A stretch of 64,000 bases of DNA from Coenobita brevimanus. Lineage: Eukaryota > Arthropoda > Malacostraca > Decapoda > Coenobitidae. The notes under the pieces are model-generated. The model did not search any database, was not told the DNA's origin, and was given only the letters and a program-made list of their open reading frames with translations. The translations under genes were made by a program, and so were the position numbers. The DNA lies in contig CM064713.1 in the NCBI GenBank assembly GCA_032717465.1, positions 10,950,547 through 11,014,546 on the forward strand, written 5' to 3'. Numbering within the stretch: position 1 is the stretch's first letter; each line of letters begins with the position of its first letter. Shown here piece after piece: positions 27,399-38,799 of the stretch.

Positions 27399-27470
27399 GT
27401 CAGACTCAAATATGAAGTCCGTTTGGGTGGGGCCCGCGTGGGGATTTCCCTCTCTCCAGCTCTGCCAAAC

Positions 27471-27524
<54 letters not shown>

Positions 27525-28109
27525 GATTGAGAAAGTTTTTATATATTTATAAGCTGCGTTTTCTTCCATATTGTTTCGACCTTTTTTCCACACCACCACT
27601 GAGGTAAAAGTCTTGGCGCGTTTTTTTTAATAGAGGTTTCCCCAGTAGGCATAAGTCCTCTCTCTGATCTTTCTTCTAGAAAATACTTGTTCACATTGTA
27701 AATAAGGTCTTTCTCCCGACTGTGGAGCACATAGAGGCTATGGTGGAGCACACGAGAGCGAGTCGGAGTAGCTGCCATCGTGGGTGGGGATCAGGCAGGA
27801 AGTGACCGGTCACCTGTAGTCTGAGGTGGGTTTCCTTGACCTCTGGCAACGTCGGAAAGCGACGTTGTCACGTGGTGTGGAATTTATACAAATCATTGCT
27901 ATTATCCTAAAAAGCAACACATTCATAGCACTATATAGCCTTATTTAATATATTTAATAAGTACAGAATATTTAATATACAATTTCAAATAGTGAATAGC
28001 TGACATATGACAGAGAGCGAGATAGGTACTGGGGTTGATGCGGCAGAGCTGTAGAGAGGGAAATCCCCTCTCAGGCCCCACCCAAACGGACTTCATATTT
28101 GAGTCTGAC
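27399..28109. mobile_element. 711-bp fold-back element with 68-bp terminal inverted repeats
   Basis: The left arm 27399-27466 and right arm 28042-28109 are both 68 bp and match at about 64 positions in inverted orientation. They begin GTCAGACTCAAATATGAAG and end GCTCTGCC. The interior holds a (CT)n block (27474-27520), an open frame on the minus strand (27539-27778), a 12-bp palindrome GTGACCGGTCAC near 27799, and a CAACGTCG-GAAAG-CGACGTTG hairpin at 27847-27867. No clear target-site duplication flanks the arms. LINE B sequence continues on the left. On the right is a reversed sequence that looks like a LINE 5' UTR, so the element may sit inside the LINE B 5' region. An internal inverted duplication of that 5' region is the alternative. 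Confidence 0.7.
27539..27778 (-). pseudogene. Possible N-terminal fragment of a transposase-derived protein
   Basis: An ATG-initiated 79-codon minus-strand frame inside the fold-back element. The stretch SREKDLIYNVNKYFLEE resembles the N-terminal helix-turn-helix lead of DDE-transposase-derived proteins common in arthropods, where a similar word precedes a DNA-binding helix. The expected downstream helix is not recognisable, so the match rests on a short region. It may instead be a captured first exon, or chance. Confidence 0.35.
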
Positions 28110-28310
28110 GGGTACGGGGATAACTCAGTCCCCCATCCCTTTCTCTGGCCAGTCTCTTTTTAGGAACTAAAAATAACAGAGGAGGGGATCCCTAGTCCCC
28201 TGACCCCGCCGCTTTTAGTCGCCTTTTACGACACGCAGGGAATACAGTGGCAGTATTTTTTCTACACAACCTGGCCGCAGAGTAGTAGTACCACCCCATA
28301 GTGCAGCAAG
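28110..28310 (-). other. Likely LINE 5' UTR segment
   Basis: Read on the minus strand it contains TATTCCCTGCGTGTCGTAAA and AGGCGACTAAAAGCGGCGGG, words I recognise from 5' regions of decapod LINEs. It lies upstream of the LINE B coding remnant, on the other side of the fold-back element. Confidence 0.45.
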
Positions 28311-28334
28311 ATTGTGTCTCCTCCGCCACATTGG

Positions 28335-28338
28335 GTAC

Positions 28339-28381
<43 letters not shown>
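28335..28381. repeat. (AT)n microsatellite
   Basis: A pure AT run of about 46 bp. Confidence 0.95.
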
Positions 28382-28384
<3 letters not shown>

Positions 28385-29230
28385 CGTCCTCACCCCACAC
28401 TGCCACAGGCTCCAACAGCAGTAGTTCAGTACAGGAAGGACGTTGCCCAGTGAGTTGTTCTTCCTATGGTCAGCCTTCAGGTGTAAAGCACACAAGATCT
28501 GCTGAGGTGAAAATGAACACTGGCTTCTTAAAGTTCTCTCTTTATTTTCCAAGTAATTCTACTTAATGCTTTCCAGCTTCACTTGACTGTTCTCACAAGC
28601 ACTGGAGCTAAACATACCTTACTAATTGCAGTTACACTTAATGCTTGACAGCACTTTACTGTTGGTACACTTAATGCCTGCCAACACTTCATTAATTACA
28701 CAAGTACCGAAAATAATCTTCACTGACAGTAATTACACTTAATGCTTGCCAGCAATGTTTCACAAACTTCACTAACAGCACTGCACTACACTCAAACTGA
28801 AAACCAACTGAATTTCACTCAAACTGAACTGAAACCTGACTGAACTTGTTCTAGTCTCTTATCCATCCGTATATAAACTTGCATTGTTCGAGAATCATCT
28901 ACTTCTCCACAATTCTGGAACCTTTGGTCTTGTACTGTACGTGACCCTAGCAACAACAGTTGCCAACTAGGAGACATCAAAACATGCCAGAGTTTTCTTA
29001 CATTACCTAACGCTCTAAAGCATTTACCATAAGAACTCGAATTACATAATTTAACAAACAATCGCTTAAATAAAACATTATAAAGAAAAAAAGCAGAAAA
29101 ATTAAAGCAAAACTTACGAAATAACTATCCTCACAAACAGCAGGCAAACTGGCAACTCTGACTCGTACCGATGCCGGAACTAGCCTACCTTAAACATCGG
29201 GAAACATTGAGATGCTTCTCGAGCACCTAA
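28382..29230. repeat. Unclassified repeat, possibly an LTR remnant
   Basis: It starts GTTACG directly at the end of an (AT)n tract, as the reversed Gmr1-like LTR does at 29659 (TGTTACG). It carries four variants of the word ACACTTAATGCTTGCCAGCA near 28560, 28628, 28667 and 28736. No matching second end or polypurine tract was found, so the LTR idea is weak. Confidence 0.3.
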
Positions 29231-29234
29231 CTTC

Positions 29235-29580
29235 TTTTTTTTTTTTTTTTTTTTATGTGCTAGACCCTGGGCATAGGCTTCACAGCCTGCTCCCAAGGCC
29301 CAGTAGTCCTCCTACATACCATACACCTCTACATGTCACCACTTCGGAGCTAACACCCACCGTCCATATTGAATACATGCTAGGGCTGTCTTATACAGGA
29401 CTGGTGTATTGGTATTAGCGGGGGTATTTTTACGACATGTCGGCGGGTCTTCTGGCAGATCAGTAAACCCTGATTTAATAAAATTCAAATCCCTAAACTG
29501 TTCCCTGCCCCAGCTGGGATTTGAACCTGGGTCCGATAGGACTGCAGGCCACCTCTCTACTGATTGAGCCACCGCCTCCC
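29235..29580 (-). mobile_element. tRNA-derived SINE, copy 2
   Basis: The reverse orientation of the SINE at 22970-23287, with better-preserved boxes: A-box TGGCTCAATCAG (29560-29571) and B-box GGTTCAAATCC (29518-29528). The poly(A) tail appears as a T-run at 29234-29254. It is longer than copy 1 by a segment after the B-box (GCTGGGGCAGGGAACAG...). The tRNA of origin was not identified. Confidence 0.88.
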
Positions 29581-29587
29581 TCGCTTC

Positions 29588-29590
<3 letters not shown>

Positions 29591-29658
<68 letters not shown>
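29591..29658. repeat. (AT)n microsatellite, left flank of the Gmr1-like element
   Basis: It ends exactly where the LTR starts with TG. Confidence 0.97.
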
Positions 29659-29662
<4 letters not shown>

Positions 29663-30413
29663 ACGGAACAGAGAAAACAGTCCCGCAAAGTTCCAGGTTC
29701 AAAACAAAACAGTTAGGTAAAATTACAAGTTATAGTTTAATGCTCAAACTAACAACTAAACATTCAGGACTCATAAGGATAATGTAATGGCAAAAAACGG
29801 GTTAAATATATGGTTAACTGCAATAGCCTCTATTAACACGAAGTTACAAGAGTATATTTATCTAAGTCAGCCCTGATAAAATGAGAAAACCGGATAATGC
29901 TCAGTTAATGCAAGATATATTATTACAGATACAAAATATTATTACTACTGGCTGACAGCAAAACTTTACATTAATCACAAAAACCTCACCAGGCCTACGA
30001 ATAAACACCTTATGCTATACAGTACAAAAAAAAATGTAATAACACTTATACTCAAATTACACAGCAGCTAGATGGTAGGAGACTTCCTGAGCACTCACAA
30101 AAATAATAACAACTGTACAGGGGAGGACAGAGATGTGAACAAAATGAGGAGTAGATCTAAGTAGCAATTAATGTAGAGACTGAGCTCATTATATAGGGGC
30201 TGGCAGAGCTTGATACAACTTGTAAGAAGGACGCACAAATGAAGCTATAGGGGACAAAGAGTTGACAATCCTGCTCTGAACAACAGAAAGAACGACTTAC
30301 TCTACTATAAGGGGAGAAGGGGGGAGTGAGGTAGAACACGCTCGTGATCAAACATGCAGCATACTGTACGTTAGAATTACACAAAGGATGATGAAATCAT
30401 AGGCTATGTAACA
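29659..30413 (-). repeat. 3' LTR of the Gmr1-like element
   Basis: Plus-strand TGTTACGG...ATGTAACA, 755 bp with TGTTAC/GTAACA inverted ends. It lies directly next to the polypurine tract (minus strand GTGGGGAGG, 30414-30422). Confidence 0.92.
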
Positions 30414-30431
30414 CCTCCCCACAAAAAAAAA
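30414..30431 (-). promoter_or_regulatory. Polypurine tract of the Gmr1-like element
   Basis: The minus strand reads a T-run, then GTGGGGAGG, directly against the TGTTAC of the LTR. A GAAATTT...AAATTTC inverted repeat lies next to it at 30433-30453, like the one at 248-270. Confidence 0.7.
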
Positions 30432-30475
30432 AGAAATTTACAAAGGAAATTTCTTATTACTCTAAAACAATCTGT

Positions 30476-31147
30476 CTAAAGTCTAGATAAGCAATCTGCA
30501 ATAACATTTTCTTTCCCCTTGACATGCTGTATGTCTAGTGAATACTCCTGAAGAAGTAGACTACATCTTGTCAATCTCTGATTTTTATCTTTAAACTTAC
30601 TAAGGAATTTCAGTGGGTTATGATCGGTATAAATGACTATGGGGTCAAAACCAGAACACAAATAAAATGAAAAATTCTGTAAACCCAAAATCAAGGCCAA
30701 AAGCTCTTTCTCAATAGCTGAGTAGTTCTTTTGAGGTGGAGTGAACTTCTTACTGTAATAAGATACAGGGTGTTCAATACCCTGATCATCCTCTTGCAGC
30801 AAAACAGCCCCAGCTCCTGTATCACTTGCGTCAACAGCCATCTTAAAAGGCTTAGCAAAATATGGAGTAGCGAGCACTGGCTGACTTAATAGGATAGCTT
30901 TAAGTTTGCTGAAAGAGGATTCACAGTTATCGGTCCAGACAAATTTAACTCCCGTTTTCAGTAGGTCTGTAAGTGGTGATACAAGAATTGAAAAGTTAAG
31001 AACAAATCTCCTGTAATAACCTACTATTCCCAAAAATCTTTGTAGCTCTTTCCTACTTTTAGGTCTGGGAAGATCACTTATAACCTGAACCTTAGCTCCT
31101 GGTGGGGCAACGTGTCCATCACCAATTACGTACCCAAGGTACTGAAC
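30476..31147 (-). pseudogene. Gmr1-like RNase H and connection domain
   Basis: Minus-strand frame after an in-frame TAA at 31148-31150. It contains FLGIVGYYRRF-type connection sequence, FKMAVDASDTGAGAVLLQE (first catalytic Asp), AIEKELLALILGLQNF (catalytic Glu), IYTDHNPLKFLSKFKDKN (catalytic Asp) and the terminal HVKGKENVIADCLSRL. It ends at 30476, leaving no room for integrase downstream. It is in the same frame as the RT, so a single nonsense codon separates them. Confidence 0.9.
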
Positions 31148-32434
31148 TTAAGCTTGACCAAACTCACACTTTGATAAATTAGCTACAAGATTAGCATGAA
31201 CCAAACGCTCAAGAAATTTACTGACATGGCATAGGTAATCTTTCCAGTTGTCACTGAAGATTAATACATCATCAATATAAACAACACACCCTGCCAAACC
31301 CTCTGTTACAACATTCATGAGCTTCTGAAATGTGGCTGGTGCATTCTTCATACCATATGGCATTACAGAACATGCAAAAGTCTTTCCTAGTGTTACAAAA
31401 CATGAGATCTCCCTAGCACGTTCAGTCATAGGTACTTGCCAGTATCCCTTTAACAAATCAAACTTACTTATGTACCTAGCCTTTTCGATCTTGTCTATGC
31501 AATCTTCCACACGAGGGAGAGGGTAAGTGTCTGTTTTGGTTATCTGATTAACACGTCTGTAGTCGATGCAAAGCCGCTGTGACCCACCTGGCTTAGGGAC
31601 TAGAGTGACAGGAGAACTCCATTCGCTCTGACAGGGCTCAATCATCTTGTGGTCCAACAGGTAGCCAAGCTCCTTCTCGATGAGAGGAACTTTCACTGGG
31701 TTCACACGGTAAGGAGGCAGTTTAATTGGCTGTGCGTCTCCAACATCGACATCATGCATCAACACAGTGGTTCTTCCTGGAGTGGCACGGAACACTTGTG
31801 GGTACTCCTGCAGTAATGCCGAAAACTCCTGCCTTTCCTCGGGAGCTAGATGAGAAAGCTTAGTCTGGAGATCATTCATGATATCAGGATTCTTCCCCAA
31901 ACTATCACTCAGGCTCATGCTGCATGAGAGAACTTCACTTGCAGACTCGGGTGGAACAGCTACAGTGCAGACTGGGTTATTTTCGTCCCGCCTGTGATAT
32001 AACTTTAGCATGTTGATGTGACAAAGTTGCTTGTTCTTTCTACGATCTGGTGTGGCGATGACATAGTTGACATCACTGAGTTTCTTCTCCACGAAATAAG
32101 GACCACTAAACTTGGCTTGAAGAGGTTGCCCATGCACCGGTAGCAGAATCAAAACCTGATCTCCTGGCTGAAAGTGGCGTAACCTGGACTTCTTATCATA
32201 CCAAGTCTTCATCTTCTCCTGAGCAGCTCCTAAATTCTCTCTCGCCAGCTGTAAAGCAGTGGACAGCCATTCTTTGAACTTCATCACATACTCCAGCAGG
32301 TTGACGTCATCTTCCTCCGACAGCCAGCATTCCTTGAGTAGCTTAACGGGTCCTCTTACTTCATGGCCAAACAGTAGTTCAAAAGGGTGAGAAGCCCAGT
32401 GATTCATTTGGAGATTCTCTGGCGGCAAATACAA
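31148..32434 (-). pseudogene. Gmr1-like integrase C-terminus and reverse transcriptase
   Basis: The frame opens with the integrase tail (PFELLFGHEVRGPVKLL, then HFQPGDQVLILLP and KFSGPYFVEKKLSDVNY, a GPY/F-type module). After a linker (SHLAPEERQEFSALLQEYP, FRATPGRTTVLMHDVDVG) comes RT: PYRVNPVKVPLIEKEL, EWSSPVTLVPKPGGSQRLCI, the motif A region FDLLKGYWQVPMTERA, MPYGMKNAPATFQKLMN and catalytic VYIDDVLIFS. The integrase-to-RT fusion in one frame is direct evidence for the swapped order. The frame is one base out of register with the integrase core upstream, and it ends at a premature TAA after SKCEFGQA. Confidence 0.93.
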
Positions 32435-33470
32435 TGAATGGAAGACCTTTGTCCCAGTCTTTCTGATGTTCCAAACAATATTTCTTGAGCATCGATTTGA
32501 GTGTTTGATGATATCTCTCCAACGCTCCTTGGGTCTGGGGATGGTAAGCTGAAGACGTGATCTGGGTGATGCCCAACTCTTTCAGAGACTGCTTGAAAAC
32601 GTTTGACATGAAATTACTTCCCCGGTCTGACTGTACCTCCTTGGGTAGACCAAACTTTGTGAAGAACCCTAGCATTTCCTTAACCACGTTCTTTGCTGAG
32701 ATATTTCTAAGTGGAATGGCTTCAGGATAACGAGTAGCCATATCAATCAGGGTCAACACATACGAAAATCCTGAAGAAGTCTTAGGAAGAGGGCCCACAA
32801 TATCCACCAACACACGGGTGAATGGCGCCTCAAAAGGAGGAATGGGAACTAGAGGTGCAACCTTTTCGGTCTGATTACACTTCCCCACAACTTGACAGGT
32901 GTGACAAGACTTACAATACCAAGAAACATCTCTGAAGATACCTGGCCAGTAGAAGTGTTTCAAAATGCGTGCCACAGTCTTCCTCACTCCAAGGTGTCCT
33001 GCCAAACTGAAATCATGAGCCACTCTAATGATATCCTGCCTACAAACACGAGGGATGACAACTTGATGTACAACCTCCCATTCACAGTCGGCTGATGCTG
33101 TTGGGGGTCTCCACTTTCTCATAAGTACTCCTGACTTTATATAATAACAAGTAGAAGCACCAGCTGACTCTTCTTCACTGTAAGCAGAGTTAGCTAGTCC
33201 TTTCAACTCAGGGTCAGCAACCTGCAACTCAACCAACTCTTGACGAGACAAATTATCAACACCACGGGGTACTGCCTCATCTGGTGAGTGGTCCAAATTA
33301 GCAAGAAAAGTGTCAGCTAGGATAACATCATCATCATCATCATTATCCTCTAAGTCACCAGTAACTTTAGACTTAGCCCTAGTGACAGCACATGCAGAGA
33401 ACACATCAGGGACATCACAATCCTGGGTCGCAGTCACTGGCTCACTAGACAACTGAGGAGCTGAACACAC
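32379..33470 (-). pseudogene. Gmr1-like integrase core
   Basis: Minus-strand frame with the HHCC zinc domain (VAHDFSLAGHLGVRKTVARI ... CKSCHTCQ) and the catalytic core. The core has VLVDIVGPLPKTSSGFSYVL (first Asp), QSDRGSNFMSNVF (second Asp) and SSAYHPQTQGALERYHQ (Glu). It inserts the cDNA into the genome. An acidic linker (DNDDDDDVILADTF) precedes it. The frame stops after GFSPF at 32379, where a one-base shift moves the continuation into the next entry's frame. Confidence 0.92.
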
Positions 33471-33577
33471 TTGACTTCCACCAATATCATTTCCAAGTCA
33501 GAAAGTTACACCTGACATTGGGAGTGCCTCAACCAAACCAACCATAACGGAACCATTAACAAAACCAGACTCTAAAT

Positions 33578-33949
33578 TCACTCTGCACAGAGGACAGAGA
33601 AGTAATTATTCCCTACACCTTGTAAGATTACAGTTTTATCATAGGAATTAACAGTAGAGCCTAGAACACTGGTCAGCATAAGGGATCGGCAAGCACCTGT
33701 ATCACGATATATTTTAACTGATTTCCTGTCATTACTGTCTAGAGGACTGACAAAACCATCAGACAGGAAATTAGCACATGAACTCTTGAGAGTGTCACCC
33801 ACGTTACTGCTCAAAAGAGGAGCTTCATCATGAGAATTTAATTTACCCCTCAAAGCAGGTTCAGTTAACTGAGTTAAAGAATTCTGGGAACTCTCAAGTG
33901 TGGACACTAGACCAATTGACTGAATATTTAAAGACTCCTTTTTGTTCAC
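33578..33949 (-). pseudogene. Gmr1-like protease region
   Basis: Minus-strand frame with the aspartic protease motif IYRDTGACRSLMLTSVLG (the active-site DTGA) and the VILQGVGNNYFSV flap-like segment. It processes the Gag-Pol polyprotein in the family. Stops near 33500 and a frame change separate it from the integrase. Confidence 0.75.
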
Positions 33950-35093
33950 ATCACTCTGTCTCCTGAAACATAGACCGTAGTATGTATAAGCTTACTACAA
34001 TAAGTACATTTACTTTTCTGAAATCTAGAGGTGGAGCTGGAATTTACTTCCTGAGAAACATCATCTTTATTCTCTTTCCTGTTACCTGTACTCTGAGTAG
34101 AGGCAACGTACTTACTCTCAGGTTTCCTTTTTTCTTTAGAATATCTCTTGTGAGTGAGAACATATTCATCAGCTAAAACTGCAGCATCAGACAAATTATC
34201 TATTCTTTCTCATCAAGATATAGGCTTACATCTTTATTAATACACCTTTTGAAGTCCTCCAGCATAATCATCTACTTAAATTTATCATAATCAGAATTTA
34301 CATTCTTAGAATTTAACCACTGCTCTAACAGATCTTCTTTGATTTTTGCATACTCAACATGGGATTGCTTATCTTGCTTATAAGTTGTCCTAAATTTCAC
34401 TTTATAGGTTTCAGGAACAAGCTCATAGGCCTTAAGAATCAAGCTCTTAACTACATCATAATTATCAGATTGATCCTGAGGCAAAGATGCATAAGTTACT
34501 TGAGCTTTACCGGTGAGAACAGTTTGAAGGAGTACTGGTCAATACTTTTTGGGCCAATTAAAACCTGTAGCTACCCTCTCAAACAACTAAAAATACTTTG
34601 TTATATCAGATTCATTAAAAGGAGGGACAAGTTTAACATTTTTAGCCACATCAAAATCATCAGAGCTAGATGATCCAGTTCCACCTTGTTTCATGCAATA
34701 CTCATGGTCTGCCTGAATCCTAGCAAGTTCAACTTGTGTCTCAGCCTCCTTAGCATGAGCCTGAAACTCAGCCTCCTTAACTTTTGCCTGAAACTCAGCC
34801 TCCTCAGCATTTGCCTGAAACTCAGCCTCCTTAGTACGAGCCTCCTGCAGGGCTAGCTGTAACTTAGCTATTTCAATCTGCGTTTGCTCATCTGGAGGAG
34901 TTACATTAAACAAGCTTTCATTAATCATGTCAACAATTTGATCTTTAGACTGATGAGAGCGAACAGCAATTCCCAATTGTTGAGCAACAAGCTTAAGTTC
35001 ATTCTTTGTTCTGTTTTCTACATCACACACTGTTTGCACATTTGACAAAAAATCTTTGGCTTCATCAAGTGTAGTAATAGTAGACATCATGAA
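33946..35093 (-). pseudogene. Gmr1-like gag, fragmented
   Basis: Three minus-strand pieces. 35093-34587: LKLVAQQLGIAVRSHQSKDQ (SAP-like helix pair), then a coiled coil of repeated KEAEFQA words. 34484-34272: AYELVPETYKVKFRTTYK, matching the SCAN-like capsid helix of related gags. 34194-33946: a basic region and a partial zinc knuckle CTYCSKLIHT that lacks the final Cys pattern. The pieces are in different frames, so gag is broken at least twice. It forms the virus-like particle shell in the family. Confidence 0.8.
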
Positions 35094-35147
35094 TAAATCA
35101 CAGTCACAAAATATCAAGCAATATCCTTATGATAATATCCTGAATAT

Positions 35148-35165
35148 CCTGATAAGAGGTTGCCA
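35148..35165 (-). promoter_or_regulatory. Candidate primer binding site
   Basis: On the minus strand, six bases after the LTR end, the sequence TGGCAACCTCTTATCAGG begins with TGG, the complement of a tRNA CCA end. The matching tRNA was not identified. Confidence 0.5.
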
Positions 35166-35171
35166 AATTTA

Positions 35172-35913
35172 TGTTACGGAACAGAGAAAACTGTCCCGCA
35201 AAGTTCCAGGTTCAAAACAAAATAGTTAGGTAAAATTACAAGTTAAAGTTTAATGCTCAAACTAACAACTAAACATTCAGGACTCATAAGGATAATGTAA
35301 TGGCAAAAAACAGGTTAAATATATGGTTAACTGCAATAGCCGCTATTAACACGAAGTTACAAGAGTAAATTTATCTAAGTCAGCCCTGATAAAATGAGAA
35401 AACCGGATAATGCTCAGTTAATGCAAGATATATTATTACAGATACAAAATATTATTACTACTGGCTGATAGCAAAACTTTACATTAATCACAAAAACCTC
35501 ACCAGGTCTACGAATAAACACCTTATGCTATACAGTACAAGAAAAATGTAATAACACTTATACTCAAATTACACGGCAGCTAGATGGTTGGAGACTTCCT
35601 GAGCACTCACAAAAATATTAACAACTGTACAGGGGAGGACAGAGATGTGAACAAAATGAGGAGTAGATCTAAGTAGCAATTAATGTAGAGACTGAGCTCA
35701 TTATATAGGGGCCGGCAGAGCTTGATACAACTTGTAAGAAGGACGCGCAAATGAAGCTATAGGGGACAAAGAGTTGACAATCCTGCTCTGAACAACAGAA
35801 AGAACGACTTACTCTACTATAAGGGGAGAAGGGGGGAGTGAGGTAGAACACGCTCGTGATCAAACATGCAGCATACTGTACGTTAGAATTATACAAAGGA
35901 TGATGAAATCATA

Positions 35914-35915
<2 letters not shown>
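35172..35915 (-). repeat. 5' LTR of the Gmr1-like element, outer end eroded
   Basis: Aligns with 29659-30413 over its whole length but lacks the last ~11 bp (CTATGTAACA), which are replaced by (AT)n. Without these bases the outer terminus recognised by integrase is gone. Confidence 0.9.

Positions 35916-36005
<90 letters not shown>
35916..36005. repeat. (AT)n microsatellite, right flank of the Gmr1-like element
   Basis: About 90 bp, nearly pure. Confidence 0.97.
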
Positions 36006-36006
<1 letters not shown>

Positions 36007-36575
36007 GGTTCAGTCTGGTTGCAGCATCTTACCTCAATGAACCACAAGGTGCCATTTGGTTATATTGTTACTACCCAACGTACTAAATGCCTTCCTGATT
36101 TAAAGGGAACCATTTGGCTTGTCACTCAGTGCAGAGTCACCCAATGGCAATAAACATCGAGTGAGTAAATTGTGGACACCCCCACCTACAAATAAAAGTA
36201 GGTCACAAGGAATGAAAAATTCTGATAATTGTCATTTTACCCTATATATTTCAAATAATATTTTATCAGTTATTTGTAACAAAAAGATGGAAATAGTAGG
36301 AAAAGGGTGATGAGGATAGAAAACATGATATGGCTATTATTAAGGGAAGAGTGAGAAGTGATCGGGAGGATATTCAGTCTAAAAAGAGGATTTGATAAAA
36401 GAAAGTATAAAAGAAAATGGGATAGGAAAATATGGAAAGAAAACCAATGAGAGGGGTAAAGAGCATATCAGGCATACCAATAATCCCGAGATGACTAAAC
36501 CTCTCAGCCAGTTTCGAACCTCTGTACTTCATGAGACACTCAACCATCAGCTGATGAACTAGGCTACCTTTCCCA
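36006..36575 (-). mobile_element. Dispersed repeat family F copy 2 with a tRNA-like head
   Basis: The core GGAACCATTTGGCTTGTCACTCAGT at about 36108 matches 15805. On the minus strand near the right end, an A-box-like TAGCCTAGTTCATCAG (36551-36566) and a B-box-like GAGGTTCGAAAC (36511-36522) suggest a tRNA-derived SINE reading leftward into the core and ending at the (AT)n tract. The link between head and core is inference. Confidence 0.45.
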
Positions 36576-36607
36576 AGACAATACCTTCTTCATTCACTGA
36601 TTCCTAA

Positions 36608-37730
36608 CTCAAGCCAAGACTTTTCCCTCAGTCCCACACTCAAGCCAAGAATTCTCCCTCAGTCCCATAATGTCTTTCCACTCGAGCAGTGGGCACCTGT
36701 GATGTTGAAGTGTGGATACGGGAAAGTGCATGAAAAACGATTGTGTAAACGTGATGAGCTGAAGGGCCATCCCTGCGTCTGCCCCCTTGTTTATAGCGAG
36801 TTTCGTCAACATAATTCGCAACTAATGAATTCAGGCATAAACAAAATCGTGTGGAAGGGCCTATAGGATTCTTCTAGCAACACAATTTTAACCGTCATTA
36901 CAATCAAAGTGGATCGTGCATGCTGGCTGTGATGATGGCTGCAGTTGTAGCGAGATACTTGTGACAACAGACGTGGTGATGTGCACAATCTCTTGTGGTC
37001 CACGGTGACACTTAGTCAGCATTATCAGTAAATAAAAAAGAACAACATACTATACATTGGTATATTTACAGTATGGAAGCGTGACCCGTCATTCATGGAT
37101 GCGCCGTTTTAACATACTTGATACTAAATTCTTTTAAGATTATGACCGTGAGTCAATCCTACAAAACTTTAGGAAGCATACTAGTATTATGTATTGAGCA
37201 CACCGTATTACTGGTATCACTTCAGCACATCTTCCTGGAATGATAATATAATAACAATAAACCACGGGCAAGTTACACAAGAATAATGTAGAATAGTTGT
37301 GATTGTTTCTAGAGTGTGATTTTCGTTGTTCCAATATGGCAGGGAAGTCTGGGGAAAACCGAACGATATTTTAGAGAAAGCATCTGACAAGGAATAAAAT
37401 ATCCAGGAGAGCGAGTCGTAAATCAAGGGTCCTTTCATAAACTTTCGAATACTATCACATGACAGGGACAAGATGGAAATAAATCATTATATTTTTTCCA
37501 CGTTTGTTGTGGTCGTTCAAGTGACATCAAGGCCTGTCGAGTTTCTTTTTCCGGTATACACTTAATGACAAACGGATGAAAGAGGAAAATGATTGGTGTG
37601 GTAGGGAAAATGATATAAGATTTAACGTAATATCCGTAATTTAACCTGAAGGAAAATATCGTTCTGAATCGAAAGGTCGCAGAAACATCTTTCCTGAGGT
37701 TTTGAATTCAGAGTAGTTAACTGCCTTACT
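36608..37730. other. No gene seen; one 31-bp duplication
   Basis: CTCAAGCCAAGA...CCCTCAGTCCCA occurs twice (about 36608 and 36639). The rest shows no recognisable coding or repeat structure. Confidence 0.6.
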
Positions 37731-38799
37731 GAGCCTTGTGCAGTCAACAGTCATATATGTATTTTTTACTAACTTTTCTCTCTCTCTCTCTCTCTCTGTT
37801 ACGGCTTTTCCTCAAGTTCCCCTCCTGCTTTTTTTTTTTCTTTTTTTTTCCTACCTATTCCTCTCCTGCTCGTTTGTGTCGTGTCATTATGTCTGCTTAA
37901 TTTTTCTTAGCCCTCTCTTATGTATGATGTACTCTCCTGAAATCGGCTATTTTTATATAATTAATTTTTAGATACAAGAGCATCTACAGGAGCAGATAAT
38001 TATGTCTCTCTGTCGCTCACTAACGTTTTTCATTCCCGTAGACTTTAGCGAAGCTCCATGTTACAGACCCTAAGGTCCCGTACGTATCTATTACCTTCGT
38101 TTTTGTTACCATTCCTCTTTGTCTGATTTTTTTTTTTTTCACGCTTTATTTTACCTAACTCTCCTGTCAGTCTGTATGTCTATTACTCTTTTCAGCCTGT
38201 ATTTCTGATCTGTCTGTCTGCATTTATTGTTTTGTCTTAATCTCTGCTATTTTTCATGAACCTTTGTTTCTCCACTTAATTTTTCACAGCATTTCCACTG
38301 ACTGCCACTCCTTTCTGTCAGTCTGCTTGTCTATCTGTTTGCCTTATTAATTATTTTGTCTGATGTATCAAGTTGTCTCTTTGTCGATATCTTCTATGTA
38401 CATTTAACTCTCCTTCTCTCACACACACATTTCTCCCACCCCCCTCTTGTATGCCTTGTTTGTCTATATTTCTCTGTGTCTCTGTCATTATGTCTTTATG
38501 ATAATGTTTTTCTTATCTCTTACTCTGCTCTCTTCCATTCACTGTTTCACAGCTTTTATCAAGCTCACTCGGTCTGTTTGTCTGGTTTCATTCTATGTCT
38601 CCACGTTTCTGTCTTTCGTAATTGTTATTGTCTGTCTGATATGTGTAACATCGTGATTCTTTGTTGATACCTACCATTCATATTATATTTCGCTCACTTC
38701 TTTTCACTCTTAAAACTTTTCTCTAGTTCGTCCCTTGTCTGTTTCTCCATCTCTGTCTGTCTGTTTATAATCTATCATTTTTTACGTCTTCTGTTAAAA

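Larger units (their letters stand above)
29659..35915 (-). mobile_element. Ty3/gypsy retrotransposon with integrase before RT (Gmr1-type)
   Basis: A reversed element with both LTRs, 3' LTR 29659-30413 and 5' LTR 35172-35915, inserted in an (AT)n tract. Minus-strand order: PBS, gag, protease, integrase, RT, RNase H, polypurine tract. Standard Ty3/gypsy elements have RT and RNase H before integrase. The reversed order defines the Gmr1 group first described from deuterostomes. The LTRs differ at roughly 14 positions plus one A-run indel by eye (about 2%), so the insertion is fairly recent. Gag is split into several frames, a one-base shift breaks integrase, and an in-frame TAA separates RT from RNase H, so this copy cannot make its proteins. 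Confidence 0.9.
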
